This document shows, one piece after another, positions 1 to 9,164 of a stretch of DNA of 64,000 nt. The position numbers were made by a program, and so were the translations under genes. Source of the DNA: Streptomyces sp. MA5143a. Lineage in GTDB: Bacteria > Actinomycetota > Actinomycetes > Streptomycetales > Streptomycetaceae. The notes beneath the pieces are model-generated. The model ran no database searches, was not told the origin of the DNA, and was given only the letters and a program-made list of their open reading frames with translations. The DNA lies in the NCBI RefSeq assembly GCF_900290235.1, contig NZ_OLMK01000037.1, positions 1 through 64,000 of the forward strand, read 5' to 3'. The first letter of the stretch is position 1. Each line of letters begins with the position of its first letter.

Positions 1-319
1 GGCAGACGACGCTACTTTCGCAACGCGCCCTAGTGCTGTTCCACGTGGGCCCGCGCGGCGCATACGTGCGTTACCCCGTGACATGAACGAGGAGTGACCA
101 CTTCCCCTCGGTTGCCCTTACCTTCGGCAACCCCCGGCGAACACCCGGCGTCCGCGAAGATCCACGTACGGTGATCGGCGCCACCCGTTGCCACCTCGTT
201 AACGTCCAGGTCATCCCGGCTGCCAAGCATTCAGTACGAGCGGGAACCCCACTCCGGCCCCCTACGCGGAGCGGCCCCGCGACCACTGCCGACGCGTTCG
301 CACTCGGGGAGACCGCGCC
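1..319. other. Gene-free left edge and upstream region of the metallophosphoesterase gene
   Basis: I see no convincing gene here. The short open frames have no ribosome-binding site and no recognisable domain. The last bases carry a GGGGAG Shine-Dalgarno seven bases before the ATG at 320. The promoter of the following gene must lie in this stretch, but no clear -35/-10 pair is visible. Confidence 0.5.
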
Positions 320-2089
320 ATGTCGCGCATACGCTCAGTCGCTGCCGCCGCCACCAACCCTGACCGCCGTGCCTTCCTCGCCGCCACCGGCGCGGTCGGC
401 CTCTCGGCGGGCATCGGGCTCGCCCTGCGGCCGGAGACGGACGCCCACGCCGCCGCCACCGGGACCACCACCGAGGTCCCCCTGGCGAACCTCTCCAACC
501 GGGAGGCCCCGGCCGCTCCCCTCGCGCCGTACACAAGAGGCACCACCCTCGCCTCGGTCGCGGCACCGCGCAACGCCTCCGGCTACCGCCGGCTCGGCGA
601 CGGTCCCGCCTGGAAGCGGGTCGTGCGCTCCGACCTCGCGACCCCCAAGTCCGGCCGGGAGAAGCGCCGTATGGCTCTCGCGTCGTTCGTGCAGTTCACC
701 GATCTGCATGTCGTCGACGTGCAGCACCCGCTGCGCTACGAGTACCTGCGTGCCCAGACCGCGAGTGCCTGGCGGCCGCAGGAGGCCCTGTCCGTGGCCG
801 GGGCGGTCTCCCTAGTCGAGCGGGTCAACTCGCTGCGCGGCGCCCCCGTCACCGGCTCGCCGCTGCACTTCGTGATGACGACCGGCGACAACACCGACAA
901 CAACTCCAAGACGGAACTGGACTGGTTCCTGAAGGTGATGAGCGGTGGCCGCGTCACCCCCAACTCCGGTGACCCGCGCCGCTACGAGGGCGTCCAGAAC
1001 AGCGGCCTCGGGCTCTACTGGCAGCCGGACTCCACGCTCCGCGACGCCGACAAGAAGCTCGGCTTCCCCCACCTGGAGGGCTTCCTCGCGGCCGCGATCC
1101 GCCAGGTCAACAGCCCCGGCCTGAACGTCCCCTGGTACTCCACCGTCGGCAACCACGACTCCCTGCCCGGCGGCTGCTACGCCCCCGGCGACTCCTTCTT
1201 CGCGGACTTCGCGGTCGGCGGCAAGAAGCTGATGACCCTGGACGAGCAGGTCGGCAAGGCCCTCTGGGACAACGTCAAGAGCGGTGGCGACCCGCGCGGG
1301 GCCGACTGGAAGGCCGTCCTCAAGTCCCAGGCGAAGAAGATGCGTTCGGTCACCCCGGACGAGGGCCGGGCGCCCTTCACGCCCCTGGAGTACCTGAAGG
1401 CGCACCTCGACCCGGCCCACACCGGCCCGGGCCCGGTCGGCCACGGCTACTCGCAGGCCAACCTCGACGCCCGCACCCAGTACTACGTCTTCCGGATCGC
1501 CGACGACGTCATCGGCATCAGCCTCGACTCCACCGACCCAGGCGGCCACTACGAGGGCTCGCTGGGCACGGCGCAGCTGAAGTGGCTGGAGCGGACGTTG
1601 AAGGACGCCGCCAAGAACGGCACGTACGCCGTGGTCTTCAGCCACCACACCAGCACCACCATGCGCAACCTCCGCAAGGACCCGTCCCGTCCGGGCGAGG
1701 CCCGGCACGGCGGCGACGAGGTGCTGGCCCTGCTGGGTCGCCACCGCAACGTCCTCGCCTGGGTGAACGGCCACAGCCACCGCAATCGCGTCACCCCGCA
1801 CAAGTACGCGGGCGGCGGCTCGTTCTGGGAGATCTCGACCGCGTCCCACATCGACTTCCCGCAGCTGGCGCGGGTGATCGAGCTGGTGGACAACAAGGAC
1901 GGCACGATCTCCGTGTTCACCACCCTCATCGAGTCGGCCGCCCCGCACGCCACGCGTTTCACCGACCTCAGCCAGACCGGTCTGGCGGCCCTGTACCGCG
2001 AGCTGTCGTTCAACGCGCCGGGCCGCCGTGACACCCTCACCGGCACCCCCGGTGACCGCAACGTGGAGCTGGTGCTCCGAAAGGGCTGA
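320..2089 (+). CDS. Tat-exported metallophosphoesterase (TIGR03767 type)
   Basis: The predicted product is a 589-residue secreted calcineurin-like phosphoesterase. Residues about 13-40 form a twin-arginine signal (DRRAFLAATGAVGLSAG), so export of the folded protein by Tat is likely. Metal-ligand motifs of the superfamily follow in order: FTDLHVVDVQH, TTGDNTDN, VGNHDS and, near the C-terminus, SHHTSTT and VNGHSHRNRV. Together these supply the Asp/His/Asn ligands of a two-metal centre. Length and motif order fit the actinobacterial TIGR03767 group, whose physiological substrate is unknown to me. The ATG start is supported by GGGGAG seven bases upstream. A serine hydrolase gene follows 93 bases downstream on the same strand and could be co-transcribed; both products are exported. 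Confidence 0.85.
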   Translation: MSRIRSVAAAATNPDRRAFLAATGAVGLSAGIGLALRPETDAHAAATGTTTEVPLANLSNREAPAAPLAPYTRGTTLASVAAPRNASGYRRLGDGPAWKRVVRSDLATPKSGREKRRMALASFVQFTDLHVVDVQHPLRYEYLRAQTASAWRPQEALSVAGAVSLVERVNSLRGAPVTGSPLHFVMTTGDNTDNNSKTELDWFLKVMSGGRVTPNSGDPRRYEGVQNSGLGLYWQPDSTLRDADKKLGFPHLEGFLAAAIRQVNSPGLNVPWYSTVGNHDSLPGGCYAPGDSFFADFAVGGKKLMTLDEQVGKALWDNVKSGGDPRGADWKAVLKSQAKKMRSVTPDEGRAPFTPLEYLKAHLDPAHTGPGPVGHGYSQANLDARTQYYVFRIADDVIGISLDSTDPGGHYEGSLGTAQLKWLERTLKDAAKNGTYAVVFSHHTSTTMRNLRKDPSRPGEARHGGDEVLALLGRHRNVLAWVNGHSHRNRVTPHKYAGGGSFWEISTASHIDFPQLARVIELVDNKDGTISVFTTLIESAAPHATRFTDLSQTGLAALYRELSFNAPGRRDTLTGTPGDRNVELVLRKG

Positions 2090-2182
2090 AAACCGCTCAA
2101 CGCCCGTACCTCTGTCAACCCCGGCCACACCGCCGGGGTCCCCCTCCGTGACCGGACGATCATCACGGAAACAGGGGGAACG

Positions 2183-3322
2183 ATGTCAGTACGTACGGGT
2201 CTGGTGGCGGCGACCGCGGTGGTCGCGGCGGTGGCGCTCGCCGCCCCGGTGGCGGCGGCCGCTCCCGCCGCCCCGAGAGACGGCCACGGCGCGACCCGCG
2301 AGGCGATGGACGCCAACGTGAAGGACGGCGTCGTGGGCATCGCCCTCCAGGCGAAGGACGCCCACGGCGTGTGGAAGGCGACGGCGGGCAAGGGCGACCT
2401 GAGGACCGGCGCGCCCCGCACCGCCCACGACCGCTTCCGGGCCGGCAGCATCACGAAGACCTTCGTGGCGACGGTCCTGCTCCAGCTGGAGGCCGAGGGC
2501 AGGCTGTCGCTGGACGACAAGGTCGACCGGTGGCTGCCCGGCCTGGTGCGCGGCAACGGCCACGACGGCCGCCGGGTGACGGTCCGCCAGCTCCTCAACC
2601 ACACCAGCGGGATCTTCAACTACACCGCCGACGAGCAGCTCCAGCGGGACGTCTTCCTCGCCGACGGGTTCCTGAAGAACCGGTACCGCACCCACACGCC
2701 GGAACAACTGGTCGGCATCGCGATGAAGCACAAGCCGGACTTCGCCCCCGGCGCCCGCTGGAACTACTCCAACACCAACTACCTGCTCGCCGGTCTGGTG
2801 ATCGAGAAGGTCACGGGCAACCCGTACGGCGACGAGGTCCGCGCCCGCATCATCGAACCCCTCGGCCTGCGCGGCACGAAACTCCCCGGCACGTCCCCCG
2901 GCATGCCGGGACCGCACAGCCGCGCCTACTCCAAGCTGGCCGAGACCGCGGACGGAAAGACGTACGACGTCACCAGGATGAACCCGTCCGTGGCGGGCGC
3001 CGCGGGCGAAATCGTCTCCAGCGCAGAGGACCTCAACCGCTTCTACGCCGCGCTGCTGCGGGGCCGGCTCCTGCCGAGGAAGCAGCTCGACGCGATGAAG
3101 ACGACGATCCCCGTGGAGAACCTCGGCGGCTACGGCCTCGGCCTCACCGAGCAGAAGCTCTCCTGCGGTGTGCGGGTGTGGGGCCACGGCGGCGGCATCC
3201 ACGGCTCGGTCTCCGAGTCCGTCACCACCGAGGACGGACGCCACTCCCTCACCTTCAACTTCAACAGCGACTGGACGGGGGACACCGGGGCGATCGTGGA
3301 GGCGGAGTTCTGCGGCGAGTAG
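2183..3322 (+). CDS. Secreted serine hydrolase, beta-lactamase class C / D-Ala-D-Ala carboxypeptidase family
   Basis: The 379-residue protein has a Sec-type signal peptide (hydrophobic residues about 8-27, ending in an Ala-rich cleavage region). The three active-site motifs of serine penicillin-binding proteins and class C beta-lactamases are present: S89-I-T-K92 (nucleophile and base), Y195-S-N, and HGG near the C-terminus in place of KTG. The family includes R61-type DD-peptidases, esterases and peptidases acting on D-residues, so the substrate cannot be fixed from sequence. A GGGGGAACG Shine-Dalgarno stands before the ATG. The gene lies 93 bases after the phosphoesterase gene and ends at a strong bidirectional terminator. 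Confidence 0.85.
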   Translation: MSVRTGLVAATAVVAAVALAAPVAAAAPAAPRDGHGATREAMDANVKDGVVGIALQAKDAHGVWKATAGKGDLRTGAPRTAHDRFRAGSITKTFVATVLLQLEAEGRLSLDDKVDRWLPGLVRGNGHDGRRVTVRQLLNHTSGIFNYTADEQLQRDVFLADGFLKNRYRTHTPEQLVGIAMKHKPDFAPGARWNYSNTNYLLAGLVIEKVTGNPYGDEVRARIIEPLGLRGTKLPGTSPGMPGPHSRAYSKLAETADGKTYDVTRMNPSVAGAAGEIVSSAEDLNRFYAALLRGRLLPRKQLDAMKTTIPVENLGGYGLGLTEQKLSCGVRVWGHGGGIHGSVSESVTTEDGRHSLTFNFNSDWTGDTGAIVEAEFCGE

Positions 3323-3339
3323 ACGCCTGACCACGGTAT

Positions 3340-3376
3340 GAGGAAGGGCCGCCGTGAGGTGCGGCGGCCCTTCCTC
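3340..3376. terminator. Bidirectional terminator between convergent genes
   Basis: Perfect 15-bp stem (GAGGAAGGGCCGCCG at 3340-3354 pairing with 3362-3376) with a 7-base loop, placed between the plus-strand serine hydrolase gene and the minus-strand AbiEi-like gene. There is no U-tract, as is usual in Streptomyces. Confidence 0.85.
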
Positions 3377-3418
3377 TCCCCTCCTGCGTCCCGCCCGGGT
3401 GAGGGCGGGTTCCCGGAA

Positions 3419-4468
3419 TTACCGGGGAAGCACCACCACATACGCGGCCGGATCGCGGTCGGACGACGCCATCAGCGCGGTGCGGACGACCGCCGCCTGC
3501 TGCTCCAGGGCCTCACGCAGCTTCCTGGGAGTGAGGTGGACGACGGTGACGCCGAGCCGTTCCAGGGTGTCCCGCTTGCGGGCGTACTCGGACCAGAGCG
3601 CGTCGTCCTCCTGCCCGGGGGTCCGGGTGTCCAGCTCCACCGCGACGGCCTGCTCCGGCCAGTACGCGTCGAGGCCGCCGAGGTGCGGGCCGCCGGGGAG
3701 CCGAAGGTCCACGTTCCAGACCGGGTCGGGCAGGGCGAACTCCCGGACCATGCGGTACAGCTGGTCCTCCGCGATCGCCCGCCCCTCGGCGAGCAGCGCG
3801 TCCACCGCTTCCGCGACCTGAGGACGGTTCAGCAGCCGCGCCTTGGCCAACTCCCGCACCACCGCCGTCGGCTCGGTGTGCCCGCCGCGCACGGCCTCGG
3901 TCAGAAGCCGGCGTACGGAGTCCACGTCGACCAGTTCCGCGACCGCGTCGGCCAGGGCGCGCGGCACGGGCGCGACGGGCAGCCCGGTCACGTACGACGG
4001 GGTCGGCAGGGATGCGGTACGGACGACGCGGGCGCAGCCGACGGTGCGCAGCCGGCGCAGGCGCGGCACCAGGACGTCGATGGTGTCCAGGGACAGCAAG
4101 GGGGGAGCGGCCGAGAAACCGTGCAGCGTCAGGGCGGCGAGGCCCGTGATCACGGCGTCCGCGTAGGGGGTCGCGCGGGGCTCGTCGGCGTTCGGCTGCG
4201 CGGGGACCCCGGCGACCGGCTCACGGAACGGGGTGCGGGCCGCGTACGACAGGACGGCGTGCAGCCGCTCCTCGGAGGTGGGCGGGCCGGGGTGCAGCAG
4301 GTAGACGCCGGGGAGGAGCTGCTGCCAGGGACCACCCTGCCGGCACTGCTCGTTCGTCTCGGCGGGGGTGACACCCTGCGCGCGCAGCTGCGCGGCCGTC
4401 AGTACGCGGCGGTGCACGTTCGTGAGCCGGCTCAGGGGGCGGGAGGAGAGCGGGGTGTTGTGGTTCAT
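3419..4468 (-). CDS. AbiEi-antitoxin-like protein with a C-terminal DUF559/Vsr-like region
   Basis: A 349-residue protein. The N-terminal 75 residues (RRVLTAAQLRAQGVT, then WQQLLPGVYLLHPG) resemble the winged-helix domain of AbiEi-type, type IV antitoxins, in which a DNA-binding domain precedes a longer C-terminal part. The last 100 residues contain a pattern like DUF559/very-short-patch endonucleases: VWNVDLRLPG, GGLDAYWPEQAVAVELD, then a helix with KRDTLERLGVTVVHLTP. No AbiEii-type nucleotidyltransferase toxin is encoded next to it, so it is an orphan and may be a DNA-binding or nuclease-related protein instead of a working antitoxin. The ATG at 4468 has only a GGGG stretch upstream. The family call is moderate and the function unknown. 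Confidence 0.65.
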   Translation of the reverse strand: MNHNTPLSSRPLSRLTNVHRRVLTAAQLRAQGVTPAETNEQCRQGGPWQQLLPGVYLLHPGPPTSEERLHAVLSYAARTPFREPVAGVPAQPNADEPRATPYADAVITGLAALTLHGFSAAPPLLSLDTIDVLVPRLRRLRTVGCARVVRTASLPTPSYVTGLPVAPVPRALADAVAELVDVDSVRRLLTEAVRGGHTEPTAVVRELAKARLLNRPQVAEAVDALLAEGRAIAEDQLYRMVREFALPDPVWNVDLRLPGGPHLGGLDAYWPEQAVAVELDTRTPGQEDDALWSEYARKRDTLERLGVTVVHLTPRKLREALEQQAAVVRTALMASSDRDPAAYVVVLPR

Positions 4469-4782
4469 GCCCCGGAGGTTTCCGCGCCGGGAGTGGCTCC
4501 GAACCCCTGTTACAAGTCCGTCGACAAATCAGGACAAGACCGCACTAAAGTACGTGCGTTCGACTGCCGATAGCCGCTGGTCGACCCCGTGATCGGAAAA
4601 GGTTACGGCCTCGGCTACCCGAACTTCGTAACGCGCAACCGGACAAGGGGAATTGACGCGGCCCAGCTGGACGCCGCCGCTCGTCGACCGCGGGCGGTCG
4701 CGGGGCGGTCGCGGGGCGGTCGCGCACCCGAACCGGCCGGTGGCAGGGGCCGGGTGCGCGACACCGTTGAGGACAGGGAGGG
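4469..4782. other. Intergenic region between the AbiEi-like gene and pepN
   Basis: No gene is supported in this 314-bp stretch. Its left part is relatively AT-rich (around 4500-4560) and should hold the promoter of the minus-strand AbiEi-like gene. Its right part holds a short tandem repeat (4693-4725). I see no strong terminator for pepN. Confidence 0.5.
4693..4725. repeat. Three tandem copies of an 11-bp unit
   Basis: GGCGGTCGCGG occurs three times in direct succession (the last copy ends in C instead of G), just downstream of the pepN stop codon. Function unknown; slippage is the simplest origin. Confidence 0.8.
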
Positions 4783-7368
4783 TTACCCCTGGCCCCCCGC
4801 GTCACACGCCTGCGCCCGCAGCGCCCGGGCCAGGTCGTCTCGGGCCTCCACCACCAGGCGGCGCAGCGCGGGCGCGGCCCCCTCGTGGGCGGCGAGCCAC
4901 GCGTCCGTCGCCTCCAGGGTCGCCGGGGAGTCCTGCAACGACGGGAACAGCCCCCGCACCACGTCCATCCCGATCTGGATGGACCGCTCGGCCCACACCC
5001 GCTCGATCACCTCGAAGTACCGCTCGGCGTACGGCGCCGCCAACTCCCGCTGGGACGGCCGCGCGAACCCGGCGATGGTCGCCTCCACCAGCGCGTTCGA
5101 CAGCACGTCCGACTCCACCACGGACGCCCACGCCTGCGCCTTCACCGCGGCCGACGGCCGGGCCGCCAGGCACCGCACCTGGTGCCGCTTCCCGGACGCC
5201 GTGTCGTCGCGGGCCAGCTCCGCCGCGAGGATGCCCTCACCGGCCACCCCGTACGTCGCCAGCGGCTCCAGGAACGCCCACCGCAGCTCCTGGTCGACCT
5301 CCAGTCCGTCGACCTTCTCGGTCCCGGCGAGCATCCCCTGGAGCACCCCGAGGTCGGCCTCGCTCGCCGCCACCGCCGCGAAGAACCGCGCCCACGTCAG
5401 CTGGTGCTGGCTCCCCGGCTCGGCGGCCCGCAGCTCCCGCAGGGCGCCCTCCGCCAGCAGTCGGCCGCCGGTCTCCCGCCACTCGGGCGCCGCGTAGAAG
5501 GTGAGCGCCGAGTTCGCCCAGGCGTGCAGCATCTGCAGCACGCCGATGTCGGACTCCCGGCCCGCGAACCGCAGCACCAGGTCGACGAAGTCCCGCGCCG
5601 GGAGCAGCGCGTCCCGGGTGAGGTTCCACAGCGCCGACCAGCACAGGGCGCGCGCCAGCGGGTCGGAGATGTCGCCGAGCGCGGCCCGCAGCGTGTCCAG
5701 CGACCCGGCGTCGAAACGGATCTTGCAGTACGTGAGGTCGTCGTCGTTGACCAGCACCAGCTCCGGTGCCTCGGCCCCGGCCAGCTCGGCCACGACCGTC
5801 CGCGCCCCGACGACGTCCGCCTCGGCCCGCGCGTACCGCTCCAGCGCGCCGTCGCCGCCGCGCCGGTACAGACCGATCGCCACCCGGTGCGGCCGCAGCT
5901 CGGGATGGGACTCGGCGGCCTCCTGCACCACCGCCAGCTCGTCGATCCGGCCCTCGGCGTCGAGCAGCACCTGCGGGGTGAGGGAGTTCACCCCGGCCGT
6001 CTCCAGCCAGGCCCGCGACCAGGCCGGCATGTCACGGCCGCTGGTCTCCTCCAGGACCGACAGCAGGTCGCCGAGGCGCGTGTTGCCGTAGGCGTTGCGC
6101 TTGAAGTAGCGGCGGGCGCCCTCCAGGAACGCCTCGCGCCCCACGTACGCCACCAGTTGCTTCAGGACGGACGCGCCCTTGGCGTAGGTGATGCCGTCGA
6201 AGTTGAGTTTGGCGTCCTCCAGGTCACGGATGTCGGCCGTGACGGGGTGGGTGGAGGGCAGCTGGTCGGCGCGGTACGCCCAGGACTTGCGGTTGTTGGC
6301 GAAGGTGACCCAGCCGTTGGTGAAGCGGGTGGCCTCGACCATGGAGAAGGAGCCCATGAAGTCGGCGAAGGACTCCTTCAGCCACAGGTCGTCCCACCAC
6401 ACCATGGTCACGAGGTCGCCGAACCACATGTGCGCCATCTCGTGCAGGATGACGTTGGCCCGCCGCTCGTACGACGCCCGGGTGACCTTGCCGCGGAAGA
6501 TGAACTCCTCGCGGAAGGTGACGAGCCCCGGGTTCTCCATCGCGCCGAGGTTGTACTCGGGGACGAACGCCTGGTCGTACTTACCGAACGGGTACGGGTA
6601 GTCGAAGTGGTCGTGGAAGAAGTCCAGACCCTGCTTGGTGATCTCGAAGACGTCGTCGGAGTCGAAGTAGGGGGCGAGCCCCTTGCGGCACATCGCGCCG
6701 AGGGGGATCTCCAGCCGCGTACCGTCGCCGAGGACCCGCTCGTAGGAGTCGGTGACGTAGTGGTACGGACCGGCGACCACGGCGGTGATGTACGTCGAGA
6801 TCGGCTTGGTCTCCGCGAACCGCCACACCCCGTCGGTCCGCTCGCCGGCGCCGTTGCTCCACACCACCCAGTCCTCGGGCGCGCGCACCTCGAAGCGGAA
6901 CGGGGCCTTGAGGTCCGGCTGCTCGAAGTTCGCGAAGACGCGGCGGGCGTCGGCGGGCTCGTACTGCGTGTAGAGGTAGACCTCGCCGTCCTCCGGGTCG
7001 ACGAAGCGGTGCATGCCCTCGCCGGTGCGGGAGTAGGCGCACTGGGCGTCGACCACCAGCTCGTTCTCGGCGGCCAGGTCCTCCAGGACGATCCGGGTGC
7101 CGTCGAAGACCGCGCGCGGGTCGAGATCCTTGCCGTTGAGGGAGACCGACGTCACACTCGGCGCGATCAGATCGGCGAAGCTGGTGGCGCCCGGGTCGGA
7201 GCACCGGAAACGAATGGTCGTCACCGAGCGGAAGGTCCGCGGCTCGTCACCCCGGTCGCCGACGGCGGACCGCAGGTCGAGGGAGACCTCGTAGCCGTCG
7301 ACGGACAGCAGCGCGGCCCGCTCCTGGGCCTCGTCGCGGGACAGATTCTCACCGGGCACGGGCGGCAC
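4783..7368 (-). CDS. pepN: Aminopeptidase N, zinc metallopeptidase of family M1
   Basis: The 861-residue protein is a cytoplasmic M1 aminopeptidase that removes N-terminal amino acids from peptides. The exopeptidase motif GAMEN (LGAMENPGLVTF) precedes the zinc site H309-E310-x-x-H313, with the third ligand E332 in LWLKESFADF, in standard family order and spacing. The C-terminal half is the helical ERAP1-like domain. Length is typical for actinobacterial PepN. The ATG at 7368 begins the conserved MPPVPGENLSRDEA start. The gene is divergent from the nitroreductase-like gene at 7522, and the promoters of both lie in the gap between. Confidence 0.95.
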   Translation of the reverse strand: MPPVPGENLSRDEAQERAALLSVDGYEVSLDLRSAVGDRGDEPRTFRSVTTIRFRCSDPGATSFADLIAPSVTSVSLNGKDLDPRAVFDGTRIVLEDLAAENELVVDAQCAYSRTGEGMHRFVDPEDGEVYLYTQYEPADARRVFANFEQPDLKAPFRFEVRAPEDWVVWSNGAGERTDGVWRFAETKPISTYITAVVAGPYHYVTDSYERVLGDGTRLEIPLGAMCRKGLAPYFDSDDVFEITKQGLDFFHDHFDYPYPFGKYDQAFVPEYNLGAMENPGLVTFREEFIFRGKVTRASYERRANVILHEMAHMWFGDLVTMVWWDDLWLKESFADFMGSFSMVEATRFTNGWVTFANNRKSWAYRADQLPSTHPVTADIRDLEDAKLNFDGITYAKGASVLKQLVAYVGREAFLEGARRYFKRNAYGNTRLGDLLSVLEETSGRDMPAWSRAWLETAGVNSLTPQVLLDAEGRIDELAVVQEAAESHPELRPHRVAIGLYRRGGDGALERYARAEADVVGARTVVAELAGAEAPELVLVNDDDLTYCKIRFDAGSLDTLRAALGDISDPLARALCWSALWNLTRDALLPARDFVDLVLRFAGRESDIGVLQMLHAWANSALTFYAAPEWRETGGRLLAEGALRELRAAEPGSQHQLTWARFFAAVAASEADLGVLQGMLAGTEKVDGLEVDQELRWAFLEPLATYGVAGEGILAAELARDDTASGKRHQVRCLAARPSAAVKAQAWASVVESDVLSNALVEATIAGFARPSQRELAAPYAERYFEVIERVWAERSIQIGMDVVRGLFPSLQDSPATLEATDAWLAAHEGAAPALRRLVVEARDDLARALRAQACDAGGQG

Positions 7369-7521
7369 TCCCTCGGGGGTGGTGTTCAGTATGCGGACAG
7401 GGCCGATCCTGCCATGCGCTCCTGACGCCGGGCAGTCGGGAATGAGGCGAGCGGTCGCCGGTGTTGCGGGTTGTTGCGCTGTAAACCGACCACCGCACTC
7501 TTGCTCTTCTCGAGGAGAACC

Positions 7522-8175
7522 ATGTCCGAGCAGACCTCAGGCAAGACCCCCGTCGACTTCTGGTTCGACCCGCTGTGCCCCTGGGCGTGGATGACCTCGC
7601 GGTGGGTCCTGGAGGTGGAGAAGGTCCGTGACATCGAGGTCCGCTGGCATCTGATGAGCCTCGCCGTCCTCAACGAGAACAAGCTGGACGAACTCCCCGA
7701 GGAGTACCGCGAGCTGCTGGAGACGAAGGCCTGGGGCCCGGTCCGCGTGGTCATAGCCGCCCAGGAGGAGCACGGCGCCGAGGTGCTCGGCGACCTCTAC
7801 ACGGCGATCGGCACGCGCGCCCACAACCAGGGCGAGGGCGCCGGCAAGGAGGTCGTCGCCGCGGCCCTGAAGGAGGTCGGGCTGCCCGACTCCCTGATGG
7901 ACCACTGGGACTCCACCCCGTACGAGCCGCAGCTGCGCGCCTCCCACAAGGAGGGCATCGACAAGGTCGGCCAGGACGTCGGTACGCCCGTCATCGCGGT
8001 CCCCGGCGCCGACGGCGAGCAGATCGCGTTCTTCGGCCCGGTCGTCACCCCCGCCCCGCAGGGCGAGGAGGCCGCCAAGCTGTGGGACGGCACCCTCCTC
8101 GTCGCCTCGGTCCCCGGCTTCTACGAGATCAAGCGCACCCGCACCAAGGGCCCCGACTTCAGCAACCTGGTCTGA
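7522..8175 (+). CDS. Thioredoxin-fold oxidoreductase of the Rv2466c (mycothiol-dependent nitroreductase) family
   Basis: The 217-residue protein has a DsbA/2-hydroxychromene-isomerase-like thioredoxin fold: a CxxC-type motif after the first strand (VDFWFDPLCPWAW), a helical insert, and the cis-proline motif GTPVIAV. Length and sequence fit the Rv2466c family, which in mycobacteria uses mycothiol, the low-molecular-weight thiol that Streptomyces also makes. The active site reads C19-P-W-A22: only the N-terminal cysteine is kept, which fits a monothiol mechanism with mycothiol. I chose ATG 7522 over an in-frame TTG at 7471 because GAGGAG sits just upstream and the family starts here. Divergent from pepN; probably monocistronic. 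Confidence 0.85.
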   Translation: MSEQTSGKTPVDFWFDPLCPWAWMTSRWVLEVEKVRDIEVRWHLMSLAVLNENKLDELPEEYRELLETKAWGPVRVVIAAQEEHGAEVLGDLYTAIGTRAHNQGEGAGKEVVAAALKEVGLPDSLMDHWDSTPYEPQLRASHKEGIDKVGQDVGTPVIAVPGADGEQIAFFGPVVTPAPQGEEAAKLWDGTLLVASVPGFYEIKRTRTKGPDFSNLV

Positions 8176-8221
8176 CGCGCCCCGGCACCGGGCGTCCACC
8201 GCGCCCGGCGCCGGACGGTGT

Positions 8222-8779
8222 TCACGCCGACCGGTGTCTCGCGTACAGGGCGGCCAGGCGGGGCAGTCGGCGCTCCGTCTCCGCCCAGTCGTCGAAGTCG
8301 AAGTTCCACGACGGGTCCAGCGCCGGGTAGCGGATGCGGAAGCAGTCCGGGGGCAGGTCCTCCCCGGTGGCCGCGCGATGGGCGTCCCAGGCGATGCCGA
8401 GGGTGCTCTCGCACTCGACCTCGGCCCAGTCCTCGGACGCCCGCCGGATCACGGGCGACAAGGCGAGGGAGTCGGGGTCGGCGACGGCCCGCTCGAAGAC
8501 CTCGCGGCCCTGGAGCACGAGCCAGCCCCGGAAGTAGTCGAAGCCGTCGTCCGAGCAGCCCCCGTTGATCGTGTACGCCGCGGCCCACAGGGGAGCGCGG
8601 TACGACATGCCCAGCAGGTCCCACAGGATCTGCTGGGCGGCCACGATCTCGGCGGCCGGCCGGGCCGCGAGCAGCGCGGCGGCCCGCTCGGCGACGACTC
8701 GGGCGCCGTCCGGCTCCTCGGGGGCCGCGGCCGTGCGGCGCGCCTCGTCGACGATGCTCCAGAACTCGTTCACGTCCAT
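8222..8779 (-). CDS. DUF4240 domain protein
   Basis: A soluble protein of 185 residues carrying the DUF4240 signature: MDVNEFW at the start, a central INGGCSDDGFDYFRGWLVLQ, then GREVFERAVADPDSL. The family is widespread in Streptomyces, of unknown function, and often has several paralogues per genome. ATG 8779 matches the usual family N-terminus but has no Shine-Dalgarno. A TTG ten codons upstream (8809) has GGAG five bases before it and is a real alternative that would add MSDPAATLRP. The gene is separated by 48 bp from the small cysteine protein gene behind it. Confidence 0.75.
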   Translation of the reverse strand: MDVNEFWSIVDEARRTAAAPEEPDGARVVAERAAALLAARPAAEIVAAQQILWDLLGMSYRAPLWAAAYTINGGCSDDGFDYFRGWLVLQGREVFERAVADPDSLALSPVIRRASEDWAEVECESTLGIAWDAHRAATGEDLPPDCFRIRYPALDPSWNFDFDDWAETERRLPRLAALYARHRSA

Positions 8780-8827
8780 GGGGCGAAGCGTGGCAGCAGG
8801 GTCTGACAAGGCGCTCCGACCTGCGGC

Positions 8828-9061
8828 TCACTCCAGTTCGTCGGGCAGGCGCTTGGTGAGCCTGAAGTGCTTCTCGTGACCATGGGTGCGGAGGTTGAGG
8901 CAGACCTTGCCGTCGGGGCGGTCGTTGACGCACTTGTAGTAGTTGTCCGAGACCGGGTTGCCCAGCTGTCTTTGCAGCCAGTCACGCTCCTTGGCGTTCA
9001 GTGGCTCGTGCGGCTCCTCCGAGCGGCAGGTCTGGCAGGTCAGTCGTCGCGACGTCGGCAT
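8828..9061 (-). CDS. Small protein with four cysteines, putative zinc ribbon
   Basis: A 77-residue protein with C9-x2-C12 and, after an alpha-helical segment, C44 and C54. Four cysteines in this order, with His and Arg nearby, suggest a small zinc-binding knuckle, but the C44-x9-C54 spacing is longer than in classical ribbons. No family is recognised. The ATG at 9061 is preceded directly by a G-rich stretch (TTGGGGG). It precedes the DUF4240 gene on the same strand with a 48-bp gap, so the two may be co-transcribed. Codon use agrees with coding. Confidence 0.6.
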   Translation of the reverse strand: MPTSRRLTCQTCRSEEPHEPLNAKERDWLQRQLGNPVSDNYYKCVNDRPDGKVCLNLRTHGHEKHFRLTKRLPDELE

Positions 9062-9164
9062 CCCCCAAGAATCCCGCCAAAACCGCCCGTAACAGAAGAG
9101 GCGGCGCCGAAAGACCGTCGGAAACAGGAGGACCGAGGCGCGGGCGAGCGCCGACGGGGCGACC

